Below, piece by piece: positions 37,092 through 50,900 of a stretch of 64,000 nt of DNA. The DNA lies in NCBI GenBank assembly GCA_025200525.1, contig CM045758.1:61258649-61322648 (forward strand), in the 5' to 3' direction. How positions within the stretch are numbered: position 1 is the first letter of the stretch; each line of letters opens with the position of its first letter. The translations under genes were made by a program, and so were the position numbers. Origin of the DNA: Camellia lanceoleosa (lineage: Eukaryota; Streptophyta; Magnoliopsida; Ericales; Theaceae). The notes under the pieces were generated by a model, which saw nothing but the letters and a program-made list of their open reading frames with translations, did not search any database and was not told the DNA's origin.

Positions 37092-38276
37092 AATTTTCGT
37101 TTTCCCGCTATACAGGTTATACAGAGTATACACCTCAATCTCATTACGCCCATGAGCCATAGCTCGACCGCGACCACCATCGGCTATAGAGAAAGAATTT
37201 GTTGACGACAACGTAGGCTTTCAGGCCATAGATGAACCAGGTTCGTCCTCCAAACGTTGAAATCAAGAAGTTATGGTTGTGATTCACAAAATAGATTTGA
37301 AATTTGGAAATTAGGGCTTCCAAAATTACTCATTGAAAAATAGGGCTTCGAAAATTACGGTTTCCAAAATTGGGGCTTTGAAAATTACTGTTATGCAGAT
37401 AGATTAATGGTATGCTTGAAAAATGTGGCACATATTGTGACGAACATTTATGCATTTTAAAGTATACATTTTCGAGCGTAGTATGAATCTGTGGCTGATC
37501 CAACATAAAATGAAAGGATCACATCTTTGCGAACATAGTATGATTATGCAGATTGATAATTTGTTGAATGAATGCATATAGTTGCGTAATTTTCAATGTG
37601 TGATTGATAATGTGATTTTCTTTGAATTTGTTGTGAATCACGCATGAATTGTTGTAATGAGCGCTATCAACTAATGTGTTAGGCTGCGTGACTTGAATTA
37701 ACTATTATCAACATTGATAACTATTATGGCCCGAACTTAAATGTTCATAACTATTCTTGAGTTGTTGATAAGTATTTCGATGTGGTTTGTTCAAAATCAC
37801 ATGTGTCATTTGTTCATAACTATTTCGGTTTGATAACTCTTGAATCACAGTCTCCAACAATCGCCCATAATCATTTCACGTCGGTATGATTTGTTGATAA
37901 TAGTTGCTTAACATGTGTGATTGATAATTTACTTCACATTGAGTGATATGTTTGTAAAAGCGCCATGTTTGTTGATTGAAAATGCTATGTGTGTAACATG
38001 TGTGTAATTAATCACAGATGCTATGTTTGAAAGCTTCTTGTATTTGTTCGGTTCAAAATGCTATGTGTGTAGATTGATTGCGATGTTTGTTCAAATGCTA
38101 TTACAGGTTTAGTACTGTGTAACCTCTGTGCAAATGCTATTAAACATGGCGGTTTGAACAAATAGATGTTTTCGATAAAGACACACTCTCTCCTCAAATT
38201 AAACTAGACTGCTATTAACCCCATCAAGCGAAGCATAGCGAGCACTACAACTTTGTCATGTATCTTGATTTAAAAC
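37092..38276. other. Degenerate AT-rich intergenic region (copy 2)
   Basis: Counterpart of 3564-4752, with the same diverged GATAACTATTAT and GCTATGTGTGTA repeats. No gene is seen. Confidence 0.5.
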
Positions 38277-38743
38277 ATGGCTTCTTCTTCTAACATTAGC
38301 AACATAAGAATACAAGCGAGGCTATGCAATTGGGGAAGAACATTTGCCAAACGTATTGTCAGAACAATGGGATTGGAAATGAGGGGCGTTTGTTCTTTGT
38401 TTGCCCATCAAAATATGTAAGTATGTATTAGAAATTTTAATCCTTTAGTAGGGGCAGTAATATTTGTCGTATTCAACTAGCGATTGTCATGCATTGTAGA
38501 GTACCACTCCCACTCCCCATTGCAATTACTTCAAGTTCGTGGTGAAGATGATGAAGGCGTTACGTCGAATCCTTCAACACTAGATTTGGTGATGCTTTAA
38601 CTGTAGAACTCTTCAACGATGTAAGGGCAAGGCTTCATGACTTTGGAAATGACCATGGTCGAAGGCTTGAAAGGATAGAACATATTATCAAAGCGATGGT
38701 GTATTTCATTGTATTTTCTATCATTTTGTACTTGATCATGTAA
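38277..38743 (+). CDS. GRF-type zinc finger protein with C-terminal TM helix (copy 2)
   Basis: Second copy of the gene at 4753, with ATG 38277, TAA 38741-38743 and the same single intron (donor GTAAGTATG, acceptor near 38500). Exon 2 here reads STPTPHCNYFKFVV, completing the GRF signature, and the C-terminal hydrophobic helix is identical. Exon 1 carries a different small frame slip (between RIVRTM and GNEGRLFFVC) from that in copy 1, so neither copy reads through exon 1 as given. The non-overlapping lesions suggest sequence error or very recent decay. Confidence 0.68.
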
Positions 38744-39967
38744 CTTTTGTACTTCTTTGTATTTTGGGAAATTGAATGGAAGTTTGTACGATTTTTGTTG
38801 TATTGTACTTCATGATGTAAGTAATGTTTATGGAATGAATTTTATTATGATGTAACTTATGTAACTTACTTAATAGCTTTGTGGAATGAATTTTATTATG
38901 GAATGAATATGCGGAAAGAATTTTATAAGTTATTATGATGTAACTTATAATGTTATACGTAATGAATTTTGGGAAGCGTTGGTGTCATTGTAAGAGCTTT
39001 GTGGATGCTATTTGGCGGAATCTGCGGGGCGAATTTTGTGGATGGTATGTGGATTCATTTTGTGGATGCTATGTGGATGAATTTTGTGGATGCTTTGTGG
39101 ATGGTGAATTTTGTGGGTGCATTGTCACTTATCGTGGCTTTGTTATCATTGCGAGTTCTCTTATCTGGGTGCATGAATTTTGGTTGTAATGAACAACTTC
39201 TGTTATTTGTTGCAGGTTTGTTTGTAATTCACAGATTTGGCAAATCTGTTATCTGTCAACTAGTATCTATTTGTCACTTTTCTGTGGGCTCAACTATTAT
39301 CTGTTCGCAAGTTGAAAGCAGATATATAGAATGCGTCGTACATTTCTTCACCATCGTGCTGACTTCTTCATTAGTGAATATCAATACTGCAGTTACGCAT
39401 GGTCTATTGTATAATTTTTTGTTTGAAGGGTAGCTGATTAGTTCATAACAATGCACAATGGGAGACAAATTGCTAATGCACAGGTTGACCCCATGGGGTA
39501 TGCTTCCACACAACGGTTGTGTTTGAAAAAACAAAACATTATGTGGCCATATTGATGTTAGAGTGTATGACACCGTTGGCCGGTTGTGCACAATTTTTGT
39601 TTGCAATTACAGGTTGTGATTCCAGTCAATGATTCCGACACTTAAACCTTATTGTCCATATTGAACGATTCACAAACATCAAGTAATCAACAAAACATAG
39701 GTTACACCATAGTTTACGATATCGGTCATTGACATTACAAAAAATTACCTTGTCATCGTACCAACAAAAATCATAAGGCGGGTTTTAGTCGGGGCGGTGA
39801 CCCAAAAAATACCTTCAACAAAGTGGACATGATGAAGACATTAACGCATGCACCGTTGCAATGGTTAGCGAGTATAATGATGCATTAGTTTGTAAGTCGT
39901 TTATTTTAAACTCGGCGATGGCGACTTACAAGACTACGCTTACTATGTCATACACATGTCGAGTCTG
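38744..39967. other. Intergenic region with TGTGGATG minisatellite (copy 2)
   Basis: Counterpart of 5222-6453. The minisatellite lies at about 39034-39125. No gene is seen. Confidence 0.5.
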
Positions 39968-40511
39968 CTAATCCTCGCTCAAATCAACAACCTCGGTCTG
40001 AGTGTCTGAAAGGTCGGTCCGACACGGTCTGAGATCCTCCATTATAGCCTTCATCGCAGCTGCCGGGTTCGATCCATGTATCTTCGACTCTGCCTTTGCG
40101 TCCTCTATCCGTGAGTTCCTAATGAGTCGACGAGTCATCTGACCAACCTCACTTTGCAAACGATGCCTAACTTGGGAGTCGCTGACATGAGGGAATTGCT
40201 GCTGCATTTCAACGGCCAGGGCTTTGTGACCTTGAGAAAAGCACATCGGCGATGGTGTTCTGCTTGAACTTCGTTTGGCAAGCAGTGGCTGGAATTCCAA
40301 TATCCTTCCCCAGGCAAGCATCTTGTATTGGGGTGCAGTTGTAATCGCGTAGAGGTTCTAAACTCCACAGTGGGAACCCTGTTTCAAAAACACGTCGATC
40401 ACCGAAGGAATCGATATACCCACCTGCATAATCCGTCTGGTGACTTGATTGGGAGGCATCGGCCGTTGCAAGTGATTGTCCACGACCTCGTTTACCTTGG
40501 TATGCATCCAT
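39968..40511 (-). CDS. Small protein, SANT/Myb-like segment (copy 2)
   Basis: Second copy of the gene at 6454-6994, starting at ATG 40511 (MDAYQGKRGRGQ). It is about 180 residues in two overlapping frames that switch near 40235. The N-terminal frame runs to TACQTKFKQNTIADVLF and the C-terminal frame continues GHKALAVEMQQQFPHVSDSQ, then VRHRLQSEVGQMTRRL and the acidic EVVDLSED end. Only one base separates the frames, so a single indel is enough to explain the break. The QVRxRL motif and surrounding helices suggest a SANT/Myb-like fold. I cannot exclude an unrelated family. Confidence 0.45.
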
Positions 40512-41224
40512 AGGTGTGAAGGTTCTTGATTGAGTCAAACTTTGTTTCGCGAGTTCACGAAGAATATATACGCATAAAAACAAACCCAAATGCAAAGGAA
40601 ACAACAACGGTTCCAAACTTTTTGTGGTTGGTTGTAAATGTTAAATTACCTTAAACCGTAGTCATTAATCGTTGGTGGTAGGTTTAAAGATGTGAACACA
40701 CTTATTGTTGTTTGGTGGCAACACCTACCCCAAACTGCGTAAAAGCAACTTACTGACTGCGGGTATTTCATTTAATAGGTTGGGTGCAGTTGGAAAGGCA
40801 TATGTATCTGATAAGAGCAATTTTGCTAACCTTTATGGATGAGTAGACATGTAATTGGGTTGGGGCACAAATACAAATGAGGAATGTGAATGTATGATCA
40901 ACTGTGGGTGTGGAAATCAATACCAGTGGGATAGTACTGATGGAAGGTTCAATGCATGTGTGTTGGAGATGTCAAATAACGGACGTTCAGGGGTACTGAA
41001 CGGTTGACTTGGTGCATGCAAGAAGGAACAAATTTTTGCAAGATGAATTCGGCGGTTTGAAATTAATACAATGTATGTCACAATGCATGAGGTCTTCTGC
41101 AAACATACAAGTCATGTACCATATATTACAAATACATACAGCATAGTGTTGTGTAATATTATGAATCTGTACATTCCTCTAAAAAAGTAGTCAGTCAAAT
41201 AAACCATACACATATTCCTACAAA
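40512..41224. other. Intergenic, no gene seen (copy 2)
   Basis: Counterpart of 6995-7714, between divergent starts at 40511 and 41225. Confidence 0.5.
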
Positions 41225-41462
41225 ATGTACGATTCGAACAAGATTGAAGCTATTGTTGAAGCTCATCTTGCTCTGTATTCGGCGATTGCAAGCTATCTCT
41301 GAAAATTTGAATGAAGTGGACACACGGTTGTCAAGTTTGGAAGCGGCAAGTCGGCGCTATCAAGCGAAACGTTGATTGGTGACGATGAGAACTTGGCGGC
41401 GAAGCGAAGTGCGATAAGACAATGGATGAGACGATCAATCGGATAATACGGACAACTCTTGA
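41225..41462 (+). pseudogene. Small acidic coiled-coil protein (copy 2, broken)
   Basis: The ATG at 41225 and the first 15 codons match the intact gene at 7715. The frame is then lost near 41275 (CTTGCTCTGTATTCGG versus CTTGTATTTGAGCAG in copy 1), with further indels at 41340, 41380 and 41430. Several lesions fall at former CAG words (GAGCAG, AAGCAG), so part of the damage may be sequencing error. Confidence 0.55.
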
Positions 41463-41967
41463 AGCAGCTGGCGATGATCACGGCAGATATGTAGATTTGA
41501 TTTCGTTTTTTTTTAACCTTCCCTGTAAGCCATGAAAGTTTTGTTGTGTTTGTAGTTATATGTGCTAATGGGCTGATATATAACCTACCTACGAAGAGTA
41601 TTGAGTTTTCATTCAAAATGTCGATTCTTTCATTTTTGAAAATTAATTTTCCCTTTTCGTAATTAAATTATAAATTAACCCGGCAACAAAAGCGGTAGTA
41701 AATTATATCTGATTCTGATCGCATTCATCCCAACAAGAAACATGCGTAAAAGAAAATAGTACTAAGTCGTGACCACATCGACATGTTTGATCCATGTTTA
41801 CATTTGACTTGCACTTTGCGGTTAGTCCATATTTACATCGTCCGGCAAAAACAATCTTTGAGGAGCCATAAATAACATCCATATTGAAATCAAACAATAC
41901 AAAATTAGTTAAGTCCTATTGCCACCCAAATTCTTTGGCGTCTTGGCGGCCCAATCCCATCACTGGC
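41463..41967. other. 3'-to-3' intergenic spacer (copy 2)
   Basis: Counterpart of 7961-8458. AT-rich, no gene seen. Confidence 0.5.
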
Positions 41968-44900
41968 CTAGCTTGTGGCATTGCTCATATGAAGGCACTC
42001 CCCGTACTCTGCGATCTTTGCATTATTGACATCCATAACGATGTCAACCAACAACTTATAACGCACACAGGGAGCGAACTTTGTCTGAAAGATCATAAGA
42101 CAAATCGGTTAAAATTGCGGGACATACAAGGAAGGATTTGATTGACAAATGGAAATTAAGCGGTAGAATGTACCTTGTGTGGACGGGGCTTCATCGAGTT
42201 CTTTGCATGAATTTGATGGCGAACATCCACAGTCAAGCGTGCTACAAAAATAATTTGACATTAAAGTTGTCGTCAATACTTAATAGGTTCGTTAAGTCGG
42301 TCATGCGGCATAGACATTAATGTGAGGAGGGATTGTGGATTACTCGTCCGGTTGTTGTCTTGGCCTCTCATCTAACATCTGAGAGGTGAAAGCTACATGC
42401 GTCGTAACATAATCATTTCCAAAGTGTAGTTGCGACAAGTCGTGCATAGTTTGAACTGTTCCACAAGGTTGAAGTTGGTTTACGTAAAGGATGTTCAAGT
42501 TTTTGTAGTGTTCAAAAATGCACGAGAAGGACATACCAAAATTTTAGCGCATTTAGCTTCCTTTTGTTGATTCGGTTGGATGGGACCGAGTCGAATAGGT
42601 AGGCTACGGTCCACCATATCAATTTTAACGCACAACCAATGCACTCCTCTGTAATTGAAAGGCATGTAAATCTACCGTAAACACAGCGAGACCTTGTTTA
42701 GAGGCCATGTAAACATGTAATGCCTTTCATATTTTCGTTTTAATATAACGGGATGAACATTGATATTACCCTCGGCATGCATCAATCGCGGCGATGTATA
42801 CATCATGTCAGAAAAATGATGTGACGATATGTTCATGGTGCGAGGTTGCATATCTTTATTTAGAATCAAAGTCTGCATGTGTAATGCATAAAGGTCATTG
42901 TGGAAACATTTGTCAAAATATGTCATACACAATACACAGCGTAGCTTTAAACACTTACTTACCGAAGCGGATATCACGGGAAAGAACCAATCGGTGTGCC
43001 TCCGTCATTGTGTAAATCCCTCTGTCGATTAGTCAATTGCACCACCACCAAGTTGATTGGTTTGGAACATTGTATGCAAGACACAAGGCAAGTTGATTAG
43101 AAAGGTTTACGAGTTGAAGTCTTGAAAAGCAGATTCATATTTGTGCGACCAACACTTACGATTAATGGGATAGCGAGGACCTGGTTTGGCGTCGCATGTC
43201 ACGCCGGTGGCAACTTCACATGGCCGTCCATGAAGATTCATGGAAACAACAATGTCCTACAAGCAAAAATGATCCTTAGAGCGATAGTTATTTCACGATT
43301 AATTTGTCATTTAAAATTTGCAAGTAGTAAATGAAACAATACATTTCATTTTCGCTATCGTCAAATACATTGTTAAGCAGTTTTTGTTGCTCCGCCGATA
43401 AAAACCCTTATTTGTCCAACATCGTGAGCAGGTCCTACAAAAATAAGCGACCAACTAACAGTTCACATTTCATAAAAAATTTGAACCTTACATTACAAGG
43501 TCGGTAGTCATAAAAAAACAACGTGAAATGATGTAAAAACTGTGAGCGTCAGAGTGTTCCCAACTTGTGATGTTTGGTGCGGAGTTTGTTAGAAATGTGT
43601 ACTAACATATGGCAGCAGTCATAACTGCAAACATGCAATTCTTTGACAACTAGTACAATACAACTGAGATGATTGTAAAATTAGCAAAACATTATTGATG
43701 TGGGCATGAATTTGGTATTCAGAACTTGTGGGGCATGAAAGGCAGTATTTGTACCTTGTTCACATTGTCCACACCATCAACATCCTGGTGAACTGATGTA
43801 AATCAACTCCACTATTTGTTTTGCTATCGATGCACAATTGCATATCCCCACCTCGATGGCTTGAACTCCACTTCGCGCTTTTTCCTTTTCCTTTTTCGTC
43901 TTCCCTTTGCACTTCATGTACGATTCGATTGCTCCCAATGGTTTGCCAAGCTTAGTAGGAGAAGTATGCACGCCATCGCCATGTTCTTCCATGCTTGTTG
44001 AAGGTCATGAGTGTATTTATCTTCAGTTTCATATGTTTCCCCTGACCGAAGGCCTCCCTTCTTGTTGTTGTCCCCACCTTCTTCAATGTTCAGCTTGTGC
44101 CCATCATGCAAATGACTTTTGTCCCTTGCCAAGGTTCCCTTCAAAATCTGTTGTTGGTGATCCACCCCTTGTACATCTGAAATATTACACTCCATTGGGT
44201 TAACTTCGTTAGATGGTTTGACCACGCCATCATCATGCGCCTTGACTCCAACAGTAGAGTCCACACCCTGTTGGGCCACGCCTGCCGGTTGCGGTGTAGA
44301 GAATATACCTTCGATGAGGTGGTGTAGCATTTGCTTCAGTTCACGTAAATTGGTTTGTTCAGTGAACGGTTCATTGCGACCAAAGCGAAATGTTGAAGCG
44401 ATTGCTTGACATTTCCTTGATTGAGCAACATTGGAGGAGAGGTTAATGATACACACATCATTGCCTTCCACCTAATCATACGTACACATTCGTGAACTTA
44501 GTCTTATAAACCATCTTCAAATGATGTGGCTCAACTGTGTGAAATTTGCGTAATGCTTGGATGGATTACCTTGTCATTGCCAACAACTTGCTTGGCTTCG
44601 AAATGTCACAACATCTCCATTAAATCTGTTTGGTTGTGGAGAACTTGCTTCATCATTTCCTTCACTTCGCGAATGTCGGACTCCAAATTGCTCATACGGA
44701 CTGCATTATACTGTCCTTTTTGTTGGTTCTCGACATGGCATGCATCCATGTCAGCATCATCGCGTTCTTTGGAATCAAACTCCACCTAATCATAGAAGCG
44801 CATAAATGAAGTCGACATTGTATGTTGAAGACAAGTGGGTCGATGGTGTGAAATGTGCCTGATGGTAGGAGTGCTTACATAATTGTTGGGAATTTGTGCT

Positions 44901-47110
44901 TCCTTCTCATACGTCGCGGCGTCTCCGTATTTGGGTATCACCCCAATCATGAAGCGAGGTGTGGACAGCGTCGTAGTCGAGTCGGACAAACACAATCAAG
45001 GTACAATTTGTGGACATTGAGGGGCACACCATAATTAAGTTGTTCTTCCCGGAAAAATTAACTATATTGATAACAATGACATTCATTATTCTCAATTTTG
45101 CGTGAGCATTACATAGAATACCGATTTTGTTGAGGATCTTTGTCAACTTTATAGGCACATATCATGCAATGTTTTTGGGGAAAAAAAATGTCTGACACAC
45201 CAGCGACTTTATTGATGAAACCAAGGAAAAAAAAGTTATGTTCATGTTCCCCTCTTCGCAACCTAGTTTTAATTGGTTCCTCCATTGAGGTTGGCATACT
45301 TTTTGCCTGTACTCGTTGTTCTTAAATTCATGGCGGTACTTTCATGAGAAAATATATTCTGTCGAGTACCATACTAATGAGGAAGAGTGTTGTTTGTCGT
45401 ACTCACAAAGCAAGTACCATTGTATGTCCCAATGAAGGCCAATTTGTTGAACCATGAGAACAATGCATCAAACACATGAAGGGGAATGGAAAAAAATCAA
45501 GTTATTGGCATACCATTAGCGAGGAAAACACATCCGGTTACCTTTGCGATGACCTTTATACTTGCGAACACGTTTGTGAAGGCATTGCGGTGTCAACTTT
45601 GCCCAATTACAAGCTCGCATACGATTCACGTCCTTCACGGCATGAATGAGCGATGGATTCAAGCGGTCATTGTGGTAGGACACAACATGGCCCCAACACG
45701 TCTGGCGCAAATTTCGCGAAACTTCGTCCTCCGCACCATCGGTCTCGGTCGGATAAAGTCTCAACTTGTTCAAAGGAATGACTCAGTTAACAACTCCAAC
45801 CTCATCGTAGATATTGGGATATGCTTCTAATGACCCGATAGCTGCGTCATCGCCTTCACCGTATTCCCAATAAAACATTAAGCGCCTTACCGTGAGCACG
45901 ACTTGACAACCATGAACATTCAATGAACTCTTGTCGGGATCGAAGTTACGTACCAACCATGCGCACAAGTCGTGATCTATCGTGTACACTTCATCCCGAG
46001 GCAGCAAACCCAATGTCAATATTTGCTGCTTTTTGTGCCGTTGAACCGGTTAACTAGCTCAACAATTGACTTCAATGATATGCGGAGTTGGCTTTTACCC
46101 TGCACATTTTTTACCCTTAAATTAATACAAAAATACAACCAACAATGTCAGGAAAGCAGGACCTAGCCAAATGCATTTACGAAAACATGAAATGCGTAAT
46201 GACCTTTTAGGACTTGGTGCAGATGGTACAACTTTGGCGTGTTCCTCAGCGCTCGCCTTAGCCATTTCCGCAAACCTCTTTTTCTCATCAGAGGGGAGTG
46301 CCTTCCACCTTTCCCCAATCTCCTTTCTAGTCTTTAACCAAGTAAATGACAGGCGTACAAGACAAGTAACAACTATGAGTCCAAAATTACTTTAAGTAGA
46401 ACTTTATGCCAAATGCAATCCGCGTGCATTGTTGGTAATTAAATAAGATTGCAAATACAAATAACAGTTGCAGCAAAAAGTCAGCGACAAAACGTAGCTG
46501 GACTTTTACAAAGAATTGAAATTTACAAAAACAATAGGAAGGTGACCTTATTACATGCAACAAACCTACAAACGTGAAATAATCATAAGGCTACTACGAC
46601 CATTTAATGCAACGTGTGGATAGCAACCCGGCGATGTGTTTCCATCATAGTGTATTATAGAGAATCTGATTCGACACTCACCATTTTTTGTCGGTGTAGT
46701 CGGCCCTTGCATTTCCTTGAATTGTTCTTTGGTTGCATGCAAGCATCGTGAAGCTTATCATCACTAAATCTTAAATATGAATACATATATATATATGCAA
46801 GTTTTATGTCAAAATTTGGCCGAAATCGGCATATCTGACTTTCGTACATCAAGGATTGAATCGACACCAATTTAAACATTTTAGGACATACGCGGAACAA
46901 AACCAATTTCAAACATCACAAAGCCCGAACTTGACGAGGTAGCGTAATTTGATCTGAAAAATGTAATTCCATATTGTCAAAATAAACAACTAGTACCTAT
47001 AACAAATGAATGGTGCAACTGGCCGCTTCCGACAAGAGCCAGCGATAGTGTGGGACATTTGGATTTGTTGTTCGGCAATTGTCTTCAATCTTTTCCTTCC
47101 CCTTTATGAA
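41968..47110 (-). pseudogene. HMG-box/plant mobile domain/ULP1 gene, copy B (frame-broken as given)
   Basis: Second copy of gene A. HMG exons are clearer here than in A: RKRPVAPFICY near 47010-47040, and KEIGERWKALPSDEKKRFAE within 46204-46336, open throughout. The mobile-type domain is at 45528-46019 (LCAWLVRNFDPDKSSLNVHG), a coiled-coil exon at about 44570-44790 and the linker exon at 43760-44471. In the protease part the GVHW motif (42636-42641) and TEAHRLVLSRDIR survive, but a base is missing right after the catalytic DCG (42225-42235), and other indels affect the substrate-binding exons. As written B would not give an active enzyme. Because the lesions lie at C-rich or CTG words this needs raw-read confirmation. 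The last-intron acceptor is canonical here (TTTCAG). Confidence 0.65.
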
Positions 47111-47949
47111 AGAGCAAATCATACAAATTAGATTGAAGGGGAAATTAAAGGGGTGGTGTACACATTTTGTCCGTTGTCTAATTTAGATCGATGCACTTTA
47201 AACTACCTAAATTCTGACAGTCCCTTTCAAAATTCTTGGACATTTTCGGTCTAATTGCTAATGCCATTTGTGATTTATAAAACAAAGATTGTAATGTCAA
47301 TTGATTGTGATTATGTAAGTTCAGTAAAGTGATAAGTTCACTACAACAAAAAGTACAGTTAGCGCGTATATGCATATTTTACGATACAAAAGCGGTGAAG
47401 AGTTGTAATCAAATGGGCGTAATTGAAACAAAAGTTCAAAATTGATCTTTGCAAAGCGAGGCCATTCAAAATTTGTGGAAAACAAATAACACAAACACAA
47501 AAGTACGAAATTGCTGTAAGAATTGATCAGGAAAAAATCGGCATATTCCTTGGTGATCGATTGCGTTTGTTTACAAACATATGTCTGAAACCAAGTGGTA
47601 GGAAGTCTTTAAGGAGAAAACTAACATTGTTGGTGCGAGGTGACCAATATCCATCGGATGCAATGGCGACAACTCACGCAAAGTATTGAATCAATATTTA
47701 CAAGAACACAAACAAGCAACGCAACATGTGGTACATTAACCTCAAAATTTTGCGTAAACCACAGACAACAACACTTGAGAATTTCCCAACACATATCTGA
47801 TTTTGAAGCAGACAAAAGAGAGAGACATCAAATTTTGCATTTAGTTCACACGACTTACAATTAAAATAATTATGTGTACAAGCGATAAATGCATAATTTC
47901 GCAAATATTGCGAGAGGAAGGACTACATTTTGTTTTTCATTTATGAGCT
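47111..47949. other. Region upstream of gene B
   Basis: Counterpart of 13601-14459. Possible minor exons on the minus strand (for example near 47600-47700), none with a recognisable domain. Confidence 0.35.
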
Positions 47950-50900
47950 GAGGACTACGCACATACTTTTATGAAGGCCCGACTACAAAGGACACGAAGC
48001 AAGCTGAACTATTTCATGGCGGGGTTAAACAATGCGGACACGATTCATTGTCGAGAAATTGGTGCTCATCACACCACAAAAACCGGATGAAACCCCATCC
48101 GGTTGAGGGCTTCAATTTCCCTCTTGAGCAACTTGGTTGCGAGAATCGAGTGGTGCATCTGGCCCATGCTCCATTACCTTGGTGGGGCGATTAGGCGGAT
48201 CGAGAGAAGAATACTTTTCCGAGCGTACAAGCAAGTCTCATCGATTGTATGTGACAATGAAACAAGCAAGGAAATTTAAGCCCTGAACTTCATGGCTGGC
48301 CTTCCCAAGTCTCGTCAATGCCCTCTGTTTCTGTGGTTGACGTGTCTGTAGGTGAACTCTTTAGGAAGGATATCAATTGTGCGTGCACATACAGTGTGCT
48401 CTCATCCCAGGTGATGTTCAACTTCTTAACTAAGTTGTTCAGTTCTTCAAGTTCACGAACTGTCGTAAGGGGGAGGTGAAGAAATTCAGAAAAATCAAGA
48501 AGCCCAGGCAATTCACGAAGAAAATCTCATTCGTAGAAAAGGACAACCTTGCCTGTCATTGCACGCAACTTTTGAATGCCGGTTACCTTTGCCTTGAAGT
48601 TATCATCTTGCATATATATATAGCAGTTACATTTGAAGAGGAAGATAGCTGTCATTCATGAGTTCTTGAAATTTATCTGGACTTTATTGAGCGAGTTCAT
48701 GAAATCGTACTCTCATTTGTCTTTTTATGACATTCGTGCGAGAATGAGAATGGATAGATGCGTTAGTAATATTTGTTGGCTTCGATGGCGATCTTGCTTG
48801 AGCAACAGTTTGTCATAGAATTGATGAAACTTGCATCTTGCCCTCCATTACGTTTGGGTGGTTAGGCGATTGGGCGGATCGAGAAGTAATACTTGGGCAT
48901 GCAAGCAAGTCTCATCGATTATGTGACAATGAAACAAGCAAGGAAATTGAAGCCACGAACTTGATGGTGGCCTTTCCAACAACAAGCGGCGGAGGCGATG
49001 GTGAAAACCAATACCTTCTCCCCTGACTCGGACAAGCCTAGCAGTTAAGGAAGAAGTTTGCCTTGGTCCTTCTCTAATATCAACTTTTCTAAGATGTGGT
49101 CCATCAGGGCATCGTCAATGCCCTCTGTTTACGTGGTTGGCGTGTGCGTAGGTGAACTCTTTAGGAGGGATCTCAGCTGTGCGTGCACATACGGTGTGCT
49201 CCCATCGGTGATGCTCAACTTCTTGAAGTTGTTCGGTTCTTCAAGTTCACGAGCTGTCGTAAGGGGAGGTGAAGAAATTGAGAAAAGTCAAAAGCCCGGG
49301 CAATTCACGAAGAAAATCTCATTCGTAGAAATGGAGAACCTTACTGTCATTGCCGCAACTTTTGAATAGCGGTTACCTTTGTCTTGAAGTTATCATCTTG
49401 CATATATATATAGCGATTACATTTGAAGAGGAAGGTAGGCATCATTCATGAGTTCTTATTTATCTGACTTTATTGGCGAGTTCATGAAATCGTACTCTCA
49501 TTTGTCTTTTTATGACATTCGTGCGAGAATGAGAATGGATAGATGCGTTAGTAATATTTGTTGGCGGCGATGGCGGTCTTGCTTGTTTCATTGTCACATA
49601 CAATTGATGAAACTTGCTTATGCGCGAAAAAGTATTCCTTTCTCGATCTACCTTTGTCGAGCACCGAAGGTAATGGAGCATGGGCGAGGATGCAACCACC
49701 TCGATTACGTACAGCGAAGTTGCTTTCGATAGAAATTGAAGCCCTCAACTTGATGGTGGCCTTTCCAACAACAAGCGGCGGAGGCGATGGTGAAAACCAA
49801 TACCTTCTCCCCACGACTCGGACAAGCCCTAGCAGTTAAGGAAGAAGTTTGCCTTGGTCCTTCTCTAATATCAACTTTTCTAAGATGTGGTCCATCGGGC
49901 ATCGTCAATGCCCTCTGTTTACGTGGTTGGCGTGTGCGTAGGTGAACTCTTTAGGAGGGATCTCAGCGTGCGTGCACATACGGTGTGCTCCCATCGGTGA
50001 TGCTCAACTTCTTGAAGTTGTTCAGTTCTTCAAGTTCACGCGTGTCGTAAGGGGAGGTGAAGAAATTGAGAAAAGTCAAAGGCCGGGCAATTCACGAAGA
50101 AAATCTCATTCGTAGAAATGGACAACCTTACTGTCATTGCCGTAACTTTTGAATAGCGGTTACCTTTGTCTTGAAGTTATCATCTTGCATATATATATAG
50201 CGATTACATTTGAAGAGGAAGGTAGGCTGTCATTCATGAGTTCTTGAGCTATCTGACTTTTATTGGCGATCTCATGAAATGCGTACATTCAAGTGTAAGT
50301 CTTTTATGACCTTCGTGCGAGAATGAGAATGGATAGATGCGTTAGTAATAATTGTTGGCTTCGATTGGCGATCTCTTGAGCAACAGTTGCGAGAGAATCG
50401 AGTGGCTGCATCTGGCCCATGCTCCATTACCTTGGTGCTCAAGCGATTGGGTAGATCGAGAAAGGTAACCGTTTAGGCGTACAAGCAAGTTTCATCAATT
50501 GTATGTGACAATGAAACAAGCAAAGGCGCCTTTGCTGCGCTAACAAATATTACTAACGTGCCCATCCATTCTCATTACGCACGAATGTCATAAAAAGACA
50601 AATGAAATGCGCATTTCATGAACTCGCTCAATAAAGTCGAACGACCCGCAACTCATGAATAGCGACTACCTTCCTCTTCAAATGTAAGCGCTATATATAT
50701 ATGCAAGATGATAACTTCAAGACAAAAGGTAAGTCATTCAAAAGTTGCGTGCAAGTTAACAAGGTTCTCCATTTCTCTGAAGGAGATTTTCTTCGTGAAT
50801 TGCACGGCTTCTTGACTTTCTGAATTTCTTCACCTCCTTACGATAGTTCGTGAACTTGAAGAACGAACAACCGTTAAGAAGTTGAGCATCACTGGGATGG

